A DNA stretch of 64,000 nucleotides from Sialis fuliginosa (GCA_961205875.1 OY540810.1:30380001-30444000), one strand, 5' to 3'. Shown: positions 48,399-60,757, counted from the first letter of the stretch. Notes: a model not told the origin generated them from the sequence alone. Translations and numbers: made by a program.

Positions 48399-49275
48399 TA
48401 GCTGGGCCCACGCGGCTTCGCTCGCGTAGACTACGGAATTATTGTTTAGGATTTTTGAAAAATATAGTTTAATTAATTAAGTACAAACACGATTAGTTAT
48501 TATTGTAATAATAATTTATCAATACCTAAATTACCTAACAAAAACGAATCAGAAGAAAAAAGTACAAATAATTTGTGTTCTGTTTAAATTTAAATGTTAA
48601 TTATTGAAAACAAAATAAACACAAACGATCAGCCGAGGGACTCCGAATAACAACCGAGCGTACGCGAATCCAGTCTGATGTACTTGCTTCGATGCGGCAC
48701 GACACCATACATTTCAGATATTATCTTTATAAATATATTTTAAGATATTTTCTAAACTATACGACCAAATTGGATGCTGTAAATGGCAAACTATATCTAC
48801 ATTAAGTACTTATGACGATGAAATCATTTATTTCGATATGGATTAATGTTTTGCAGGTCATAAGTCCATGTAAACAAAACCCAAATATTTTATGTTTTCT
48901 TTGTAACATAAAAGCAGTCATTGTGGCTAAAATATAAAAGTTAGACATATGGTGTCGCGGACTTAATTGAAGAACTTTTGATTCTACACAATTCTTTATT
49001 ACATTATTTTGTTCTATATTGAACGGTTTAGGCAGCGTATTACAAAACAGCGCGCCGACGGCAAAATTTTTTCCGACTTGATTTACTATTATCGTCACTG
49101 CTTTGTTGTTATGTTACCTAACGTAAAAAAATATAGCCTATAACCTGGCCAGAGAACGTACCTATGAATTAAAAAAAAAACTCGTAAATCGGATAAGTGG
49201 TTCTCGAGTGATAAGGTAACTAACGGACAGACAGACAGACAGAGAGACGTTGAGCTTTATATATATTAAGGATAG
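48399..49275 (+). repeat. ACTAG/CGCGGCTTCG repeat, copy 4 (long)
   Basis: It begins CTAGCTGGGCCCACGCGGC; its first 260 bp match copy 3. It continues to GGACAGACAGACAGACAGAG at 49225-49244 and ends TTTATATATATTAAGG. The last 200 bp (from TTCCGACTTGATTTACT) match 50315-50500. The central 48670-49050 is unique to this copy. The 98-codon minus frame at 48802-49098 in it is not recognised. Confidence 0.72.
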
Positions 49276-50142
49276 TGCGACCAAATAGTTCAACGGTCAA
49301 ATATGTATATCTCAAAGGAGTTGAGTTTTTGGTAAAAACGTTTCAACTTTTTTGAATGAAAACCTATATATTTTATTACGGAATCATAATCTACGAAAAA
49401 AATAGCCATTTTTTTACTTTTAAGATTTTTTAAAAGATAAAAAGTACGAAGGAACAAAAAATGTTTTAATAGACTAAAATAAACATTTTTTGTTTCATCT
49501 TCCTGGGCTTTCCTAATAAAATTAAACCGGAAGAAAACAATCTCTAATTCACCAGTTATTGAACTGTTTATTTTTAAACTGAATTGATTATTGAATCGCA
49601 ACCGAAATTTACCCATTAATTGTAAGTATGTCTTAATTTTTGTTAAAATAAACCCGTATTCTTAATATACAAAGAAAAATATATACATAATTTTAATAAA
49701 TGATATATTTCCTATAGTATGTACCACGTAAATGTGAGCTAAAGTAGATAAAGTATTGTTTGAACACGATTTATCTGAACGGGATGTTTGCCAACACAAT
49801 CACTACGGTTGAATGGATATTTCTTATTTAATTTGAATTTTTACGAATTCGTTCAAGCAAAAGTAATTTAAATATCATATTGTTGCGCTTCTACCAACAG
49901 CGGTGGCTCGTCAATCGTGTGCATGAAATTTATATTTATATTTGAGGTATTAACCCATACATTGCAGAACAAATTGTTATAATTTCTTGGTAAAAAATAT
50001 GTTTAACTTTTCAAATACAAGTAAATAATATATAAAAAATATACATGTCATTAAAAATTTCAAATATTTAAAAAATAATGGTTATGTAATTTTATGTAGT
50101 TATAATACTATTTTTATAATCTTCGAGTGTCTGCTTATTACA
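49276..50142. other. Intergenic sequence
   Basis: A 108-codon minus frame at 49290-49616 is lysine/phenylalanine-rich. Its DNA resembles the arms of the palindrome at 52434 (poly-T blocks, CTAAAATAAACATTTTTTG), so I treat it as decayed element sequence. Confidence 0.4.
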
Positions 50143-50505
50143 ATATAACTAGTGGACCCACCCCGACTTCGCACTGGAGTTAATATTTCACCCCCTGTCA
50201 CGTATGGAGGGTTGTATTAGTTTCATTAGATCCGGAGGAAAAAATACCACACTAGTGGAGTTTAAGGGGGTAAAAGAACACCCTATCTCGCATAGGAGCC
50301 AAGATACTTACGATTTTTTCCGACTCGATTTACTGTTGTTGTTGTCACTGCTTATTCATTATATTACCTAACGTTACAAAATATATCCTATCACCTGGTC
50401 AGAGAATGTAAATCGGATAAGTAGTTCTCGAGTTATAAGCGCACAAACGAACAGCCAGACAGACAGAAAGACGTTGGTTGAGCTTTATAATATAAATGAA
50501 TAATA
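50143..50505 (+). repeat. ACTAG/GACAGACA repeat, copy 5
   Basis: ACTAGTGGACCCACCCCGAC at the start is followed by TTTCACCCCCTGTCACGTAT, a block also found twice in 59188-60027. It then carries TTCCGACTCGATTTACTG and a GCCAGACAGACAGAAAGACG tail that match copy 4. Confidence 0.72.
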
Positions 50506-51450
50506 TATGTATATCCAGACTAATTGAGTTATGGAATAAAAATCACTGAACTAATAACACAGGCCCTCAAAAAATCTTGTAGTCGGACAATATGAATGAA
50601 AATTTAATGAATAACTTTTGAAGATCAGACTTTTCTCGTTGACTTGTTTTCGTTGTCATTTTTAACCAAATTATTAGCAAGCGAAGCAATAATCACATTT
50701 TTTACTTTGAACGTCTATAACTAAGGAACAAATGTAAAACAATTCCAGGGGTAGAGGGACGTTGATCTTTATAATATATATGGATATATGGATATATAGA
50801 TATAGATATAGTTGTATTTCAGAAATACAGAAAATCCTGAAAATAATTTATACTCGCTAGTCTAAAAATAAATTTAATGCTGTATTCCTAGGAGATTTAT
50901 CTCTGATACAGCGTATGCATATATATACCTATGTATCTATATACAATGTGATGTTTGTATTTGCATACTTAATTATGAAACATACATAATAACTTTGTCG
51001 TTTAACTTCCACGTGCCCGTTTTCTCCGGGGAGTTTTACATGTGGCGACACTGTCTAAAAGAGCCGAGTTCCGAGAAATGAAACACATAATTTCTATTGA
51101 AAAATTAGTCTGACAGTTCCAAATGAAATCTTTGTAGGACTATTAATACATTTAGGACTTCATTTACAATATTCAATTATATCACAAAGGTTTGGTTCGA
51201 GTAGAACACTTTGAAATAAGAACATAACTTGATTTTATTATTAAAGTCAGTACATTTATTTTCAAATAAAAAGAAACGTTCGATAGCCTAAGCGACTAAC
51301 TAATCTACTGTCGATATGAAGTATAATTTTCAGAATTAGTCGCTTTGCTTTTTGTACAAATAATACCTTCCTACATGAAAGACACACAAATATTCTATAA
51401 ATATAAATAATTACACCAATTATGACTCGCATGTACATTAAGTACATATA
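50506..51450. other. Intergenic sequence
   Basis: There is a (GATATA)n-like run near 50780-50808. Nothing else was recognised. Confidence 0.45.
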
Positions 51451-51626
51451 CAGGGTGTTCAAAATAAACGTTACGAATTTTTTTATTTCGAAAATTATGC
51501 TGCTTACAGAAAAACAGTTAAAATAATAATAAAAATCACCCACAAATAAAAATATAAAAAAATAAAGTATAATGTGTCTAAAAAAAATTCCTGTAAGCAG
51601 TTTAATTTTTATTTTGAACATCCTAT
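51451..51626. mobile_element. Small CAGGGTGTTC MITE
   Basis: TACAGGGTGTTCAAAATAAA at the left and TTTATTTTGAACATCCTA at the right form inverted ends. A second inner pair, GCTGCTTACAG (51499) and CTGTAAGCAG (51591), extends the palindrome. The length is about 175 bp. The 119-codon minus frame 51262-51621 crosses the edge of the element and is not a gene. Confidence 0.7.
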
Positions 51627-52433
51627 TAATATATGCACTTAAATTATTGAAGATGCAATTTTAGCAAATTGGTAAAACTAGACGCAATTAATCATTGTGG
51701 CAACTAAAACTCTCAACCATTATACATATAAGTTTTCAATTATAACGTTATTTAAAAAAGTGACACGTATATTTTTACCAAGATCCTTATAATGTGAATA
51801 ATATTAAGAGTAGATTGACCCTGTGAGATATTTTTAAATCCCCACACCTCATCGATAATTGGGATAAGTGTCGAATTCAAACCGTTCTAAGTACTTATTC
51901 AGATTCTGAAATATAGAATGTCTTCGCTTCTTGAATTTCAGTACAATATTCTAAAAATAGTATTGAAAAATGATTTTTATATGAGAATCTAATATATTCT
52001 TTTTAAACATTTTTTAACTGAAATGTAAACAGAAAATTTAAAGTTTAATGTCGGTAAAAACTTTAAATTATAACCAAAATATCGGTATTTTTATAAATAT
52101 TAGTTTCATTGAATCAGAATTTATTAACAAAATTAATTACCTATATATATTTTTTATTGAAGAAAATACACAAATGTAATAATTCGCTGAAAAGTGAAAA
52201 CCCAATTTTTCTAGAATCACGTGTTTCGTAAACTAGTCATTGAATTAAAATTTTGCTAGCATTTTTGGAATCAATGTGTACATTTTTTTGAAATTTTCTG
52301 ATTTCAACAATAAAATTCGATTCGGAAGACAGAAATTTTAAAAATTCCATCTAAATTCAAATTCAAAAACCACTTTAAAAGTAATGAACATTATTCTCGA
52401 TTAGAATCAAATTAAATTAAATCGGCATACATA
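51627..52433. other. Intergenic sequence
   Basis: Nothing functional was recognised. Confidence 0.45.
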
Positions 52434-53329
52434 CAGGGTGGGGTATTTAAAGTGGTACAGTTTATTATCTCAGAACCATCACATATTTGAAAAAAATGTT
52501 TCAACCAAAAAATGTTTGGTTGTAAGGGGGTAATCGAATTGTAATATTTATTTGCTATTTTAACGTGGCCTTCAAGGATATTTGAAGGCCAACGTCATTT
52601 TTTTAAATAGGAACCTATAGTTTTTATTTAGTAATCTTATTCTACGTGAAAAAAACACGAATATTTCATTGGAATCTTTTTTTTGAACAACCCAAACTTT
52701 CCTAAATATCTAACAAAATAATTCGAGATTTTTAACTTTCAAGAATTTTTTACTCAGAAACCATAAACTTTAGAAAAAAAGTACAAGATACAAAAAATGT
52801 TTATTTTGGTCTAATGAAACTTGGAGAATTATTCCAGAATTTTTTTAACATTTCGTACTTTTTTTTGTTTTTGCTAAAATAAAATAAATAGAAGAAAAAA
52901 AGTTTTAAAAAGTTTTTCATTTTTTAAAAATAATTCTCCAAGCTTTATTTGACTAAAATAAATATTTTGTGTATCCTATCCTTTTTTTCTAAAGTTTATG
53001 GTTTCTGAGTAAAAAATTCTTTGAAAGTTTAAAATCTTGAATTATTTTGTTAGATATCTTGGAAAGCTTGAGTTGTTCAAAAAAAAGTTTTCAATGAAAG
53101 ATTCGTGTTTTCTCACGTAGAATAAGATTACTAAATAAAAACTATAGGTTCCTATTTAAAAAAAATGACGTTGACCTTCAAATATCCTTGAAGGTCGTGT
53201 TAAAATAGCAAATAAATATTACTATTCGATTACCCCCTTACAACCAAACATTTTTTGTTTGAAATTTTTTTTTCAAATATACGATGATTCTGAGATAATA
53301 AACTGTAACACTTTAAATACCCCACCCTG
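52434..53329. mobile_element. 0.9-kb CAGGGTGGGG palindrome
   Basis: It starts CAGGGTGGGGTATTTAAAG, ends with the complement and is flanked by TA. Arms of about 430 bp pair across a short centre near 52880 with scattered mismatches. The block CCTTCAAGGATATTTGAAGG is nearly palindromic in itself. It belongs to the same structural class as the nested element at 20752, with a shared CAGGGTGGGG start. Confidence 0.85.
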
Positions 53330-53989
53330 TATATCAAAAATGGTTTGAGATATTCACTATTTAATAACATTTATAAATACCTACGTATATTACAAAAACT
53401 ATAATTCTGAATATTTTAAATAAGTTCTACAACAAATATGACCATACAAAATAATATACCAAAACGTAATACATTAATACTAAAATATCAAAAAATTAAC
53501 TAGCAGAACTACACAAAAAATTTGTATTCACTCAATGGCCAGTAACATCCCGCGTATAATAAATCAAATTACACGGCCAATTAATTCTATTAAATATAGT
53601 AAACCAGCTTCCGAACTACTGGCACAATCTATAATTAATCATAAGACATTCTTTCTGAAATAGATCCAAACAGTATTAATTAGTAAACATACGCGTTTTA
53701 ATGAACAGCCATTAGTAGCAAAATGGTGGCTTGTAATTTGTAATTAATGTAATCAAACTTATAAGTGTGAGCCCAAAATAACCCGCGAGCGTGTTCAGGT
53801 ATGTGAATGTGTGCACGATCCATAATGTCAATGTTATGAAATGTTAGTAATGCATTAGATCAATGGATTTCAGAATGCTCATTATTTACACTTATACCTA
53901 AATAAATCAAACGTTTTTACCATTTCTTTGTTGTATAAAAAAATATCTCATCATATCTATATATTAATAATTTAATTCACTTTTTTTAG
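53330..53989. other. Intergenic sequence
   Basis: Nothing functional was recognised. Confidence 0.45.
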
Positions 53990-54305
53990 TATTTTTTATA
54001 AAATGAGGTGAATGAAACTTATATCATTCGAAAGGTACTGTTCCATAGATGTGCACAAAAAAAAATCATGTGTGTATGTAGCCGTTAAGGCAGGTAAAAT
54101 AAAATTAACATACACACATGATTTCCCTTCTCACAGTTTGTTTATTTCTCCTCGCATCTTTCAACAGCATAGCAATACTACTATAGTTTCTGTCAAATGT
54201 AGAGAATTTCTGTCAAATGCAGTGTGGAAATTTTTGTTGTAAAAGCAGGTTAGGTTAGGTTAGGTAACATACACACATGATTTTTTTGTGCATATCTATA
54301 TGTAT
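53990..54305 (+). repeat. GCCGTTAAGGCAGGTA repeat, copy 2
   Basis: It aligns with the minus strand of 36095-36480: AGGTGAATGAAACTTATATC, CATTCGAAAGGTAC, GCCGTTAAGGCAGGTA and GTTGTAAAAGCAGGTTAGG are shared. In this copy the right-hand block is inverted (ACATACACACATGATTTTT at 54268, complement of 54065-54085). The 76-codon frame at 54012-54242 is therefore repeat, not gene. Confidence 0.65.
54250..54264 (+). repeat. (TTAGG)3 telomere-like run
   Basis: Three perfect TTAGG units, the canonical insect telomere repeat, lie in the repeat above. The related copy at 36095-36480 has a single unit at this spot, so local slippage is a simpler origin than telomeric DNA. Confidence 0.6.
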
Positions 54306-55811
54306 ATGCACACAGAAATCCTATGATATGAAAATATGAATTATACATTTTTCTTGATATGGGCATACCCTAATTATATTCTATATACATTTTTTGACTA
54401 ATTAAATTAATATCATCGGTTAACCTTTTCATTTTCATACAATTTTATTAGATAATATTATTTAGACATTTTTCTTATCTTACAATAGTAGATATGTACC
54501 TGATTATTATATTCGTATTTTTGAAGTTTTTAGTTTTTCGACAATTTCAATCAATATCTACATTTCTGACGATAATAGTTAGAACTTTAGGATGCAAGAT
54601 TCTGCAAAAGGAGATAAATCTTCATAAGGAAATATTTTACTACAGACATTGTAATAACCTTTCTTATAGAAAATTGAATGATCTACCAAAAAAGATCCCA
54701 TACAGTTTTCACGTTTAACATACGTCGTTCTTAAGATACTTAAAAAAGACACCCCACCTCTTCCACATAATTTCGATAATTTTTATATGGAATAATTTAC
54801 TAGCTTGACCCACTTAACAAACCAAGTTTCATTAAAATCGGTTTAAAATGGGAAAATTAATTAGTTTACCCGTGTCTAAAGGCACGTATAATAATTATAA
54901 TAAAATTATGCCTAAAAATTTTAATTTCACAAGTTTCCATTTTACTGTAAATTTTTTTAATTTCACACATTCTAATTGAAAAATATACCAGAGATTTTTT
55001 AAAGCTATTATATCATTTTATTCTTTAAATGTTCTTCAAAAAATAATACTTCAACTGACACACAAAATTAATTATAAAAATTGTATTTATATGAATACTA
55101 AAAATCCGTGTCAAAATCTAAATCCAGAACAAAAATAATTATATAAAAACATTCAATATTCATTTATAACACCTCATATATTCATTAACACCTTTTATAA
55201 TTACTGTACAACATATGTAAATACCCACACACGATACATAAACAAACAAACACATATCGGACTATATCGCACAAAACTGACCTAATTTTGTACAGATTAG
55301 CATAAATTTAACAATGTAATTTATCTACATTTCCTACGCATATCAAGCATGAATTTTATACAACCTGTAAGCAAAATATAATTTTTGTTTAACTTTTATA
55401 AATAGCTGAAGGTCAGTTTATCGACCAACGGTCGACCAATAAACGGCTATCAAAATAAAAAGCTTCACTGATATCAGAAGATCTTAAACAGAAAGCTTTT
55501 TAGAAATTAAACATGAAGATACCCACTTATGTATGTAAAAGCAATGTTATGTAAATATACATTTATGAATATCATATACATTATTTATTATTACTTTTTC
55601 ATCGATATTCTATGATAACGTTCTTCCATTAATTTATATATTTATTATAATGAACATACTGGTTAGCTCAGTCAATACCACAATTTTATTATTCAGCAGA
55701 CGAAATCATTGTAGCAACTGCATAATAACTAGGTACATTTTGGTGAATATGCACTATTACCTACTACAGTTACCCATTAAGGATACACTAAATAGATTAC
55801 AATGAGTGTAT
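54306..55811. other. AT-rich intergenic region
   Basis: Nothing functional was recognised. A 74-codon plus frame at 54494-54718 has no known counterpart. Confidence 0.45.
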
Positions 55812-56265
55812 GTTTACACAGCGGTTTTATTTCGGTTTTACTGTAAAACCAGGTTTAAAAATGCGTGTAGATAGCACATTACACCCGACATAACTGATCA
55901 GGTTTAGTTATTCTATTCCCCTTGACAGGCATAGCATAACTAAACCGGAATAAAGACGTGTGTAAACTGCATGGACATATTTATATCTATTTAGCCAACC
56001 CCAAAAAATACAAGTATCTACGGAGTATAGGTTAGGCGGTCAGTTAAAACACCCGAGATGAAGAGATGGAAAACAAAAAAAAGCGTGATTCATAGGACGT
56101 AGAGCAGGCTAAGTATTTTTGGGATTTTTTGTTGGTACGCTATCGAACTTATAGTGTACTTCAAATCGGAATTATAATTCTAGCTGGCGTTACTTATTCT
56201 CGTATGTGTAAACAGCACCGCTTAAAACGGTTACAGAAACACCGGAATAATATCGCTGTGTAAAC
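55812..56265. mobile_element. Composite GTTTACACAGCG element
   Basis: GTTTACACAGCGGTTTTATT at the left is complemented by the right end, ATATCGCTGTGTAAAC, preceded by CACCGGAATA. Two more right-type ends lie inside: GGAATAAAGACGTGTGTAAAC, ending at 55967, and CGTATGTGTAAAC, ending at 56215. It thus looks like a pair of related short MITEs side by side, or one element with repeated ends. It is 454 bp in all and non-coding. Confidence 0.6.
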
Positions 56266-58008
56266 GTACTCGATAATAATTATAGGTATCAAATATTAGT
56301 TGATTTAATTAATAATTAAGTTTAAAAAAAATATATATATATATTAAATAATTTTCTACGTTTTACTAGATCAAAATAAATATGTTTACTACTTTTTCTC
56401 TAAAGTTATTGGATTCCGTGTAAACAACAATTCTTTTGGAAATTAAAGTCGTAATAATTTGTTTTTCTAGGAAATTTTTTTTACAGAGAACACTTTTATG
56501 CAATAAAAAAATACTTAGGGACTTCTGTTTAAAAAAAAGGATGACCTCCATATGACTTCCAGACCTTCACCAAAAATAATTTTGATAGCGCCATCTAATG
56601 TTCCTTTTTAAACCCTTCAACTTTTGTCCAAAACATTTTTTCCTACTGCAATAAAGTTAATACATAAAAATAAATGTTGTACCTTATAACAATCATTTTT
56701 TCTAATAACACACTTTATTTTCCACGGCATAAGGTACGCCACTGGTAGGTACATATCTTTATTTGAAATTATGATTCTTATGGAAAGTTAATATTACATT
56801 TATATTTGGGTAAATTTTACCCCCATAGTAGCGGTGCCTATATAAATCTACAAGGCTGTAAAATATAGATATTTGTGAGTGTGTGTATGAATGATGTAAC
56901 ATGCACACGAAGAATATTGAGTTTAAATTCGGTTATTGGTGCTTTTATCTTTTATAGAATGTAAAAGCTTTGTCGTACGATAGAACTATTGGAGATTTAC
57001 TTCAAGTAGAGCGTTTGACGTATAATGTACCCTACTTCAGATTCAGCCGCTTCTTTTGTATTTATTTATAAACTTATTATTAATGTAGATATATACAGGG
57101 TCCTTCAATAGTGCGTCCGACTTTTCTAGCACATTCCCGTAGGAGATAGAAAAAAATTTGGTAAAATATTCCCTTACAAAGATTTATCTCAATTTGCTTT
57201 AAAAAATCGTCATTTGTTTTTTTAAATTGATACATTGACATACAAAATGTCATTTTGACGTTTTAAATGTCATTTTAACGTTTGAATAAATTTAGATTTA
57301 GATTGAAATTGTAAAAAAAATTTTAAATACACGAAAAAAAATCAGATGTGTCTTAAGAAAATTTTTTAACTATATAATATTTCTTAGTAAAATTGTATAA
57401 AAATTAAATGGTTAACCAATACCACGCAATTTATCTGAACACTTTATCGTTGTTTTTTTTTTGTAAATTAATCAATATAATTAACTATACCTTTTGGTGA
57501 ATTAGGTATGAGGAAGCACTATGTATTTAGTTGACATACGTATTTTTAATACAATTTATAAGGTCTAATAACAAGAATCACTCAATGAGAAGATTATAGG
57601 CCCTACCCAATACCTATATAACTTTATTTATGACCATTTTTAAATTTTATCTATTCGAAAAACATATTGCGTTAATTTGCCAATATACCTACTTAAAAAT
57701 TAGAGCTAGATATTGACATGTATATAAATAATTAGAAATTTGATTTGCTACAACTTTTTACATTAAATATAGTAATAATAACATCACTCACACATAGCTA
57801 CACAAATGTGTCCCATTTATGTAGAGACAAACACATGTACATACATAAACAATGACAAATCCTGTTACTGGAATAGGATTTCAGTGACTTGTGGCTTCAG
57901 CATATCACGTGGTAAATTCAATTAAGTACAAATAACACACAAATGTGCCTCTCAATGTGACCATATTATTTACTTCATTATACGGGCTTCTATAAAACAT
58001 ATATAAGA
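56266..58008. other. Intergenic region with element fragments
   Basis: TACGCCACTG at 56732-56741 is a solitary hAT-like right end. TACAGGGTCCTTCAATAGTG at 57095 is a solitary CAGGGT-class end. At 57246-57285 a 20-bp unit (AAATGTCATTTTGACGTTTT) is repeated about twice. The 56360-56560 stretch resembles palindrome-arm sequence. No gene was seen. Confidence 0.45.
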
Positions 58009-58490
58009 TACTGGCACCAGTTATGGCCGCTATAAGAGCAAGGTTTACTGTTGTGATTGACGGGCTTCTTTTTTGTAATTCTCATGAACTTCATGTTACT
58101 AATAAAACGAGTACCTCTTTATTTAATCAATTTAATTACCAAAGTCTGCAAATATAGTTTTTTTTTTTAATTATAGCCTTTTATTTTGTTTATGTTATGA
58201 GAACGCAGTGATGGACACTTGCTAATTATTACAAAATGATTAGTACTACGATACAAACGATATAAAAGAAAGAATCGTCAAATTTGAAACAATGTAAAGC
58301 AGTTGCAATGATAATATAATAATTAATAAATAAATTATGCTAATAATTAGTTTAAATGTCCTCCATTTTGACACATATTGGCCGATTGTCGTCAAATCAC
58401 GCTGTACTACAGTTAAATGTATGTATATAGATTAATATTCAGAAATGTTAGTAATCAAATATCAACAAATATTTCTAATTCACGTAGCCA
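58009..58490 (+). mobile_element. Harbinger-like MITE, family A copy 4 (truncated)
   Basis: It begins TAA then GATACTGGCACCAGTTATGG and aligns with copy 2 for about 475 bp. It breaks off after TTTCTAATTCA, losing the right terminus of about 60 bp. Confidence 0.75.
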
Positions 58491-59187
58491 TTTAATGTTG
58501 TTCGCTATGATATTTTAGTTTAAAGAAAATAAACAAATACAAAAGCATAGTAAATTATTTTTTAAAAACCTCTTAGTAGAGTGTAGATAAAAAACCGGAA
58601 TGAAATCGTTAATTTCAGCCGGACCAGAATTCCGGTACATCCTTATATTAAATATAAATTTTTATAACAATTCCTATACAGGGTGAGTCATATAAGGTGA
58701 AAAAAATTGAACAGTTCATCGAGAAAAATATTTGAATAAAAAAAGGTCATATAAACATGTGTCCGGACATTATTCGTGAGGGAGCTAGGGATCCCCAAAT
58801 ATTTAGCCTAAATTAGTTTTTATTTAATATTTTGCGAACCCACTGTGACACAGTTATGAAGTTTTATAATCGATTTAGTATTAAACACGTATTAAAAGTG
58901 AAAATTTTGAAATCGGAGAACATTTTTTTTCTTTTCAAAAAACGATCGCAAAACTTCTCGTATCTTCGATAATAAAATAAATCATAACAAAGATACAACG
59001 CATTTTATTCATTATTGAATAAAAATCACAATTGCCATGAAAAACTAAAATATGTTTCTTTATCATACGAGAGCAATATTAAATTCAAGTCAAGTAAGCT
59101 TTGGAAAAAAGAATGGTTGATGTTTGAAATTTTATTTATTTATTAAAATTCGTTGCTTATACTTATTTTCTTAATCCATACTTCCAT
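58491..59187. mobile_element. Region with a solitary CAGGGTGAGTCA end
   Basis: TACAGGGTGAGTCATATAAG at 58678 is a typical left end of the CAGGGTG class. It is followed by about 280 bp of element-like sequence (GATCGCAAAACTTCTCGTAT, CTTCGATAAT) that recurs in part at 60163-60200. No right end was found. Confidence 0.4.
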
Positions 59188-60027
59188 ACTAATATTATAA
59201 ATGCGAAAGTGTGTCTGTCTGTCTCTATGTGTCTGTCTGTTTGTTACCTTTTCACGGCTAAACCGCTGAATCGATGAAATTTGGCAGTGAGATAGCTTAC
59301 ATCACGAGGACGGACATAGGCTACTTCGTATCTCGAAAATTCAACCCCTAAGGAATTGCAAGGGGGTGGAAAATTTTTAATTTTTTTTAGTAATTAATAT
59401 TTCACCCCCTGTCACATATGAAGGGTTGTAATTGGTTATATTCGATCTGGCGGGAAAAATACTACGGAAGAGGGGTTATTAGGGGGACAAAACAACCCCT
59501 TATCTTACATAGGAGTCGAGACTTAAATTATAAATGCGAAAGTGTCTCTCTCAGTCTGTCTATTTGTTACCTATTTACGGCTAAACCGCTATACCGATCT
59601 TGATGAAATTTGGCAGTGAGATAGCTTGCATCCCGAGAACGGACATAGGCTACTTCGTAGCTCGAAAATTCAACCCTTAAGGAATTGCAAAAGGGTTGAA
59701 AAATTTGTATGGGAAATTTTGTATTAGTAATAAATATTTCACCCCCTGTCACATATGAAAGGTTGTAATTAGTTTTATTCGATCCGGCGGCAAAAATACC
59801 ACAGGGGTGGGGCATTAGAAGGAAAAACAACCCCCTACCTCGCATAGCAGTCGAGATATTTACGATTTTGCATAATGAATGAATACCAAAATATAGAAAA
59901 AAATTATATTTCACACTCTTTTACATATGAATGGTTGTAATTAGTTTTATTCGATCCGGCGGAAAAAATATCATGGGGATGGGGGTTTCAAAATCCACGT
60001 GAGCGAAGCCACGGGTAGGAACTAGTG
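59188..60027 (-). repeat. ACTAG/GACAGACA repeat, tandem copies 6 and 7
   Basis: On the minus strand it starts ACTAGTTCCTACCCGTGGC (60027 downward) and ends in a GACAGACA tract (plus-strand GTCTGTCTGTCTCTATG at 59211). A full tail plus body begins again at 59527 (ATTATAAATGCGAAAGTGTC on plus), so two copies lie in tandem. Shared blocks appear two or three times: GGACATAGGCTACTTCGTA and TTTCACCCCCTGTCACATAT. The 115-codon minus frame 59567-59914 and the 61-codon frame 59418-59603 are repeat sequence. Confidence 0.78.
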
Positions 60028-60046
60028 TATAATAATACAACAGCAA

Positions 60047-60130
60047 TGTCGGCTTTAGGGAGGGAGACTAGGCGACCGCCTAGGGTGCCAGTTCAGAAGG
60101 AGCGATGGAGGGCCACATGGATGGAAACAG
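60047..60130 (+). mobile_element. hAT-like terminus with GCGACCGCCTAGGG
   Basis: TGTCGGCTTTAGGGAGGGAG, then AGGCGACCGCCTAGGGTGCC, resembles the left end of a known broad group of hAT elements. No transposase of that group follows. The 72-codon frame at 60235-60453 is not recognised. Confidence 0.4.
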
Positions 60131-60608
60131 CTTAAATTCTAGTAGAATAATTTTTTCTCTAAAAACGATCACAAAGAAACTTCTCATATCTTCGATATGC
60201 CGAGAAAGCAAAATTAATAATTTCGAATAAGTAAGTGGAGATATCGGAGCAATTTGGAAGCAATAAATATCGAAGATATGAGAGCTTTTGTGAAGGCATT
60301 ACATTACATGAGCGATTCAAAATTCTAAATGACCAACTCCTCAGTCATGAAAAACTTGTATACTGCAATTTGTTAACAAATAAATGGAATGTTCTAGTAT
60401 CAAAATTTGAAAACGTGGACTTGATATCATTGACTTCTGAAGAGCACATGTAATATATACGTTTATATCTTTATTTTTCAATAAGAAAGTTCAATAATTA
60501 TAAAACTAGATCAGTCAGTAACGTGAGTAGAAAATCAGTTAGTAGTGGAATCAATGTGTATTATTATTGTAACCGAATACTGTTCGTGTACAAATGTCTT
60601 ATCCCCAG

Positions 60609-60670
60609 TGGCGTATCATCCATGGCGTAGGTGGTGCGAATGCACCATGGCCTAGAGCTTGAAGGACAAT
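60609..60670 (+). mobile_element. hAT-like CAGTGGCGTA end
   Basis: CAGTGGCGTATCATCC followed by GGTGCGAATGCACC, a perfect small palindrome, looks like a hAT left end. The nearest candidate right end is TTACGCTACTG at 62065-62075, one mismatch away from the complement; if paired, the element would be about 1.47 kb. Confidence 0.4.
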
Positions 60671-60757
60671 AAGGAATATTTGTTTAATAATATTTTCATA
60701 TTTATTACTTATATTTAAGCTTTATAGCATAAACAGTAATAAACGCATTTATGTATG

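Noticed and set aside
48278-48472. 64-codon frame in a G+C-richer stretch
   Set aside because: It runs into the start of the ACTAG/CGCGGCTTCG repeat, and the upstream part resembles a piggyBac-type subterminal fragment.
51262-51621. 119-codon open frame
   Set aside because: It crosses the border of the small CAGGGTGTTC MITE and is otherwise AT-driven.
59567-59914. 115-codon minus-strand open frame
   Set aside because: It lies wholly within tandem copies of the GACAGACA repeat.
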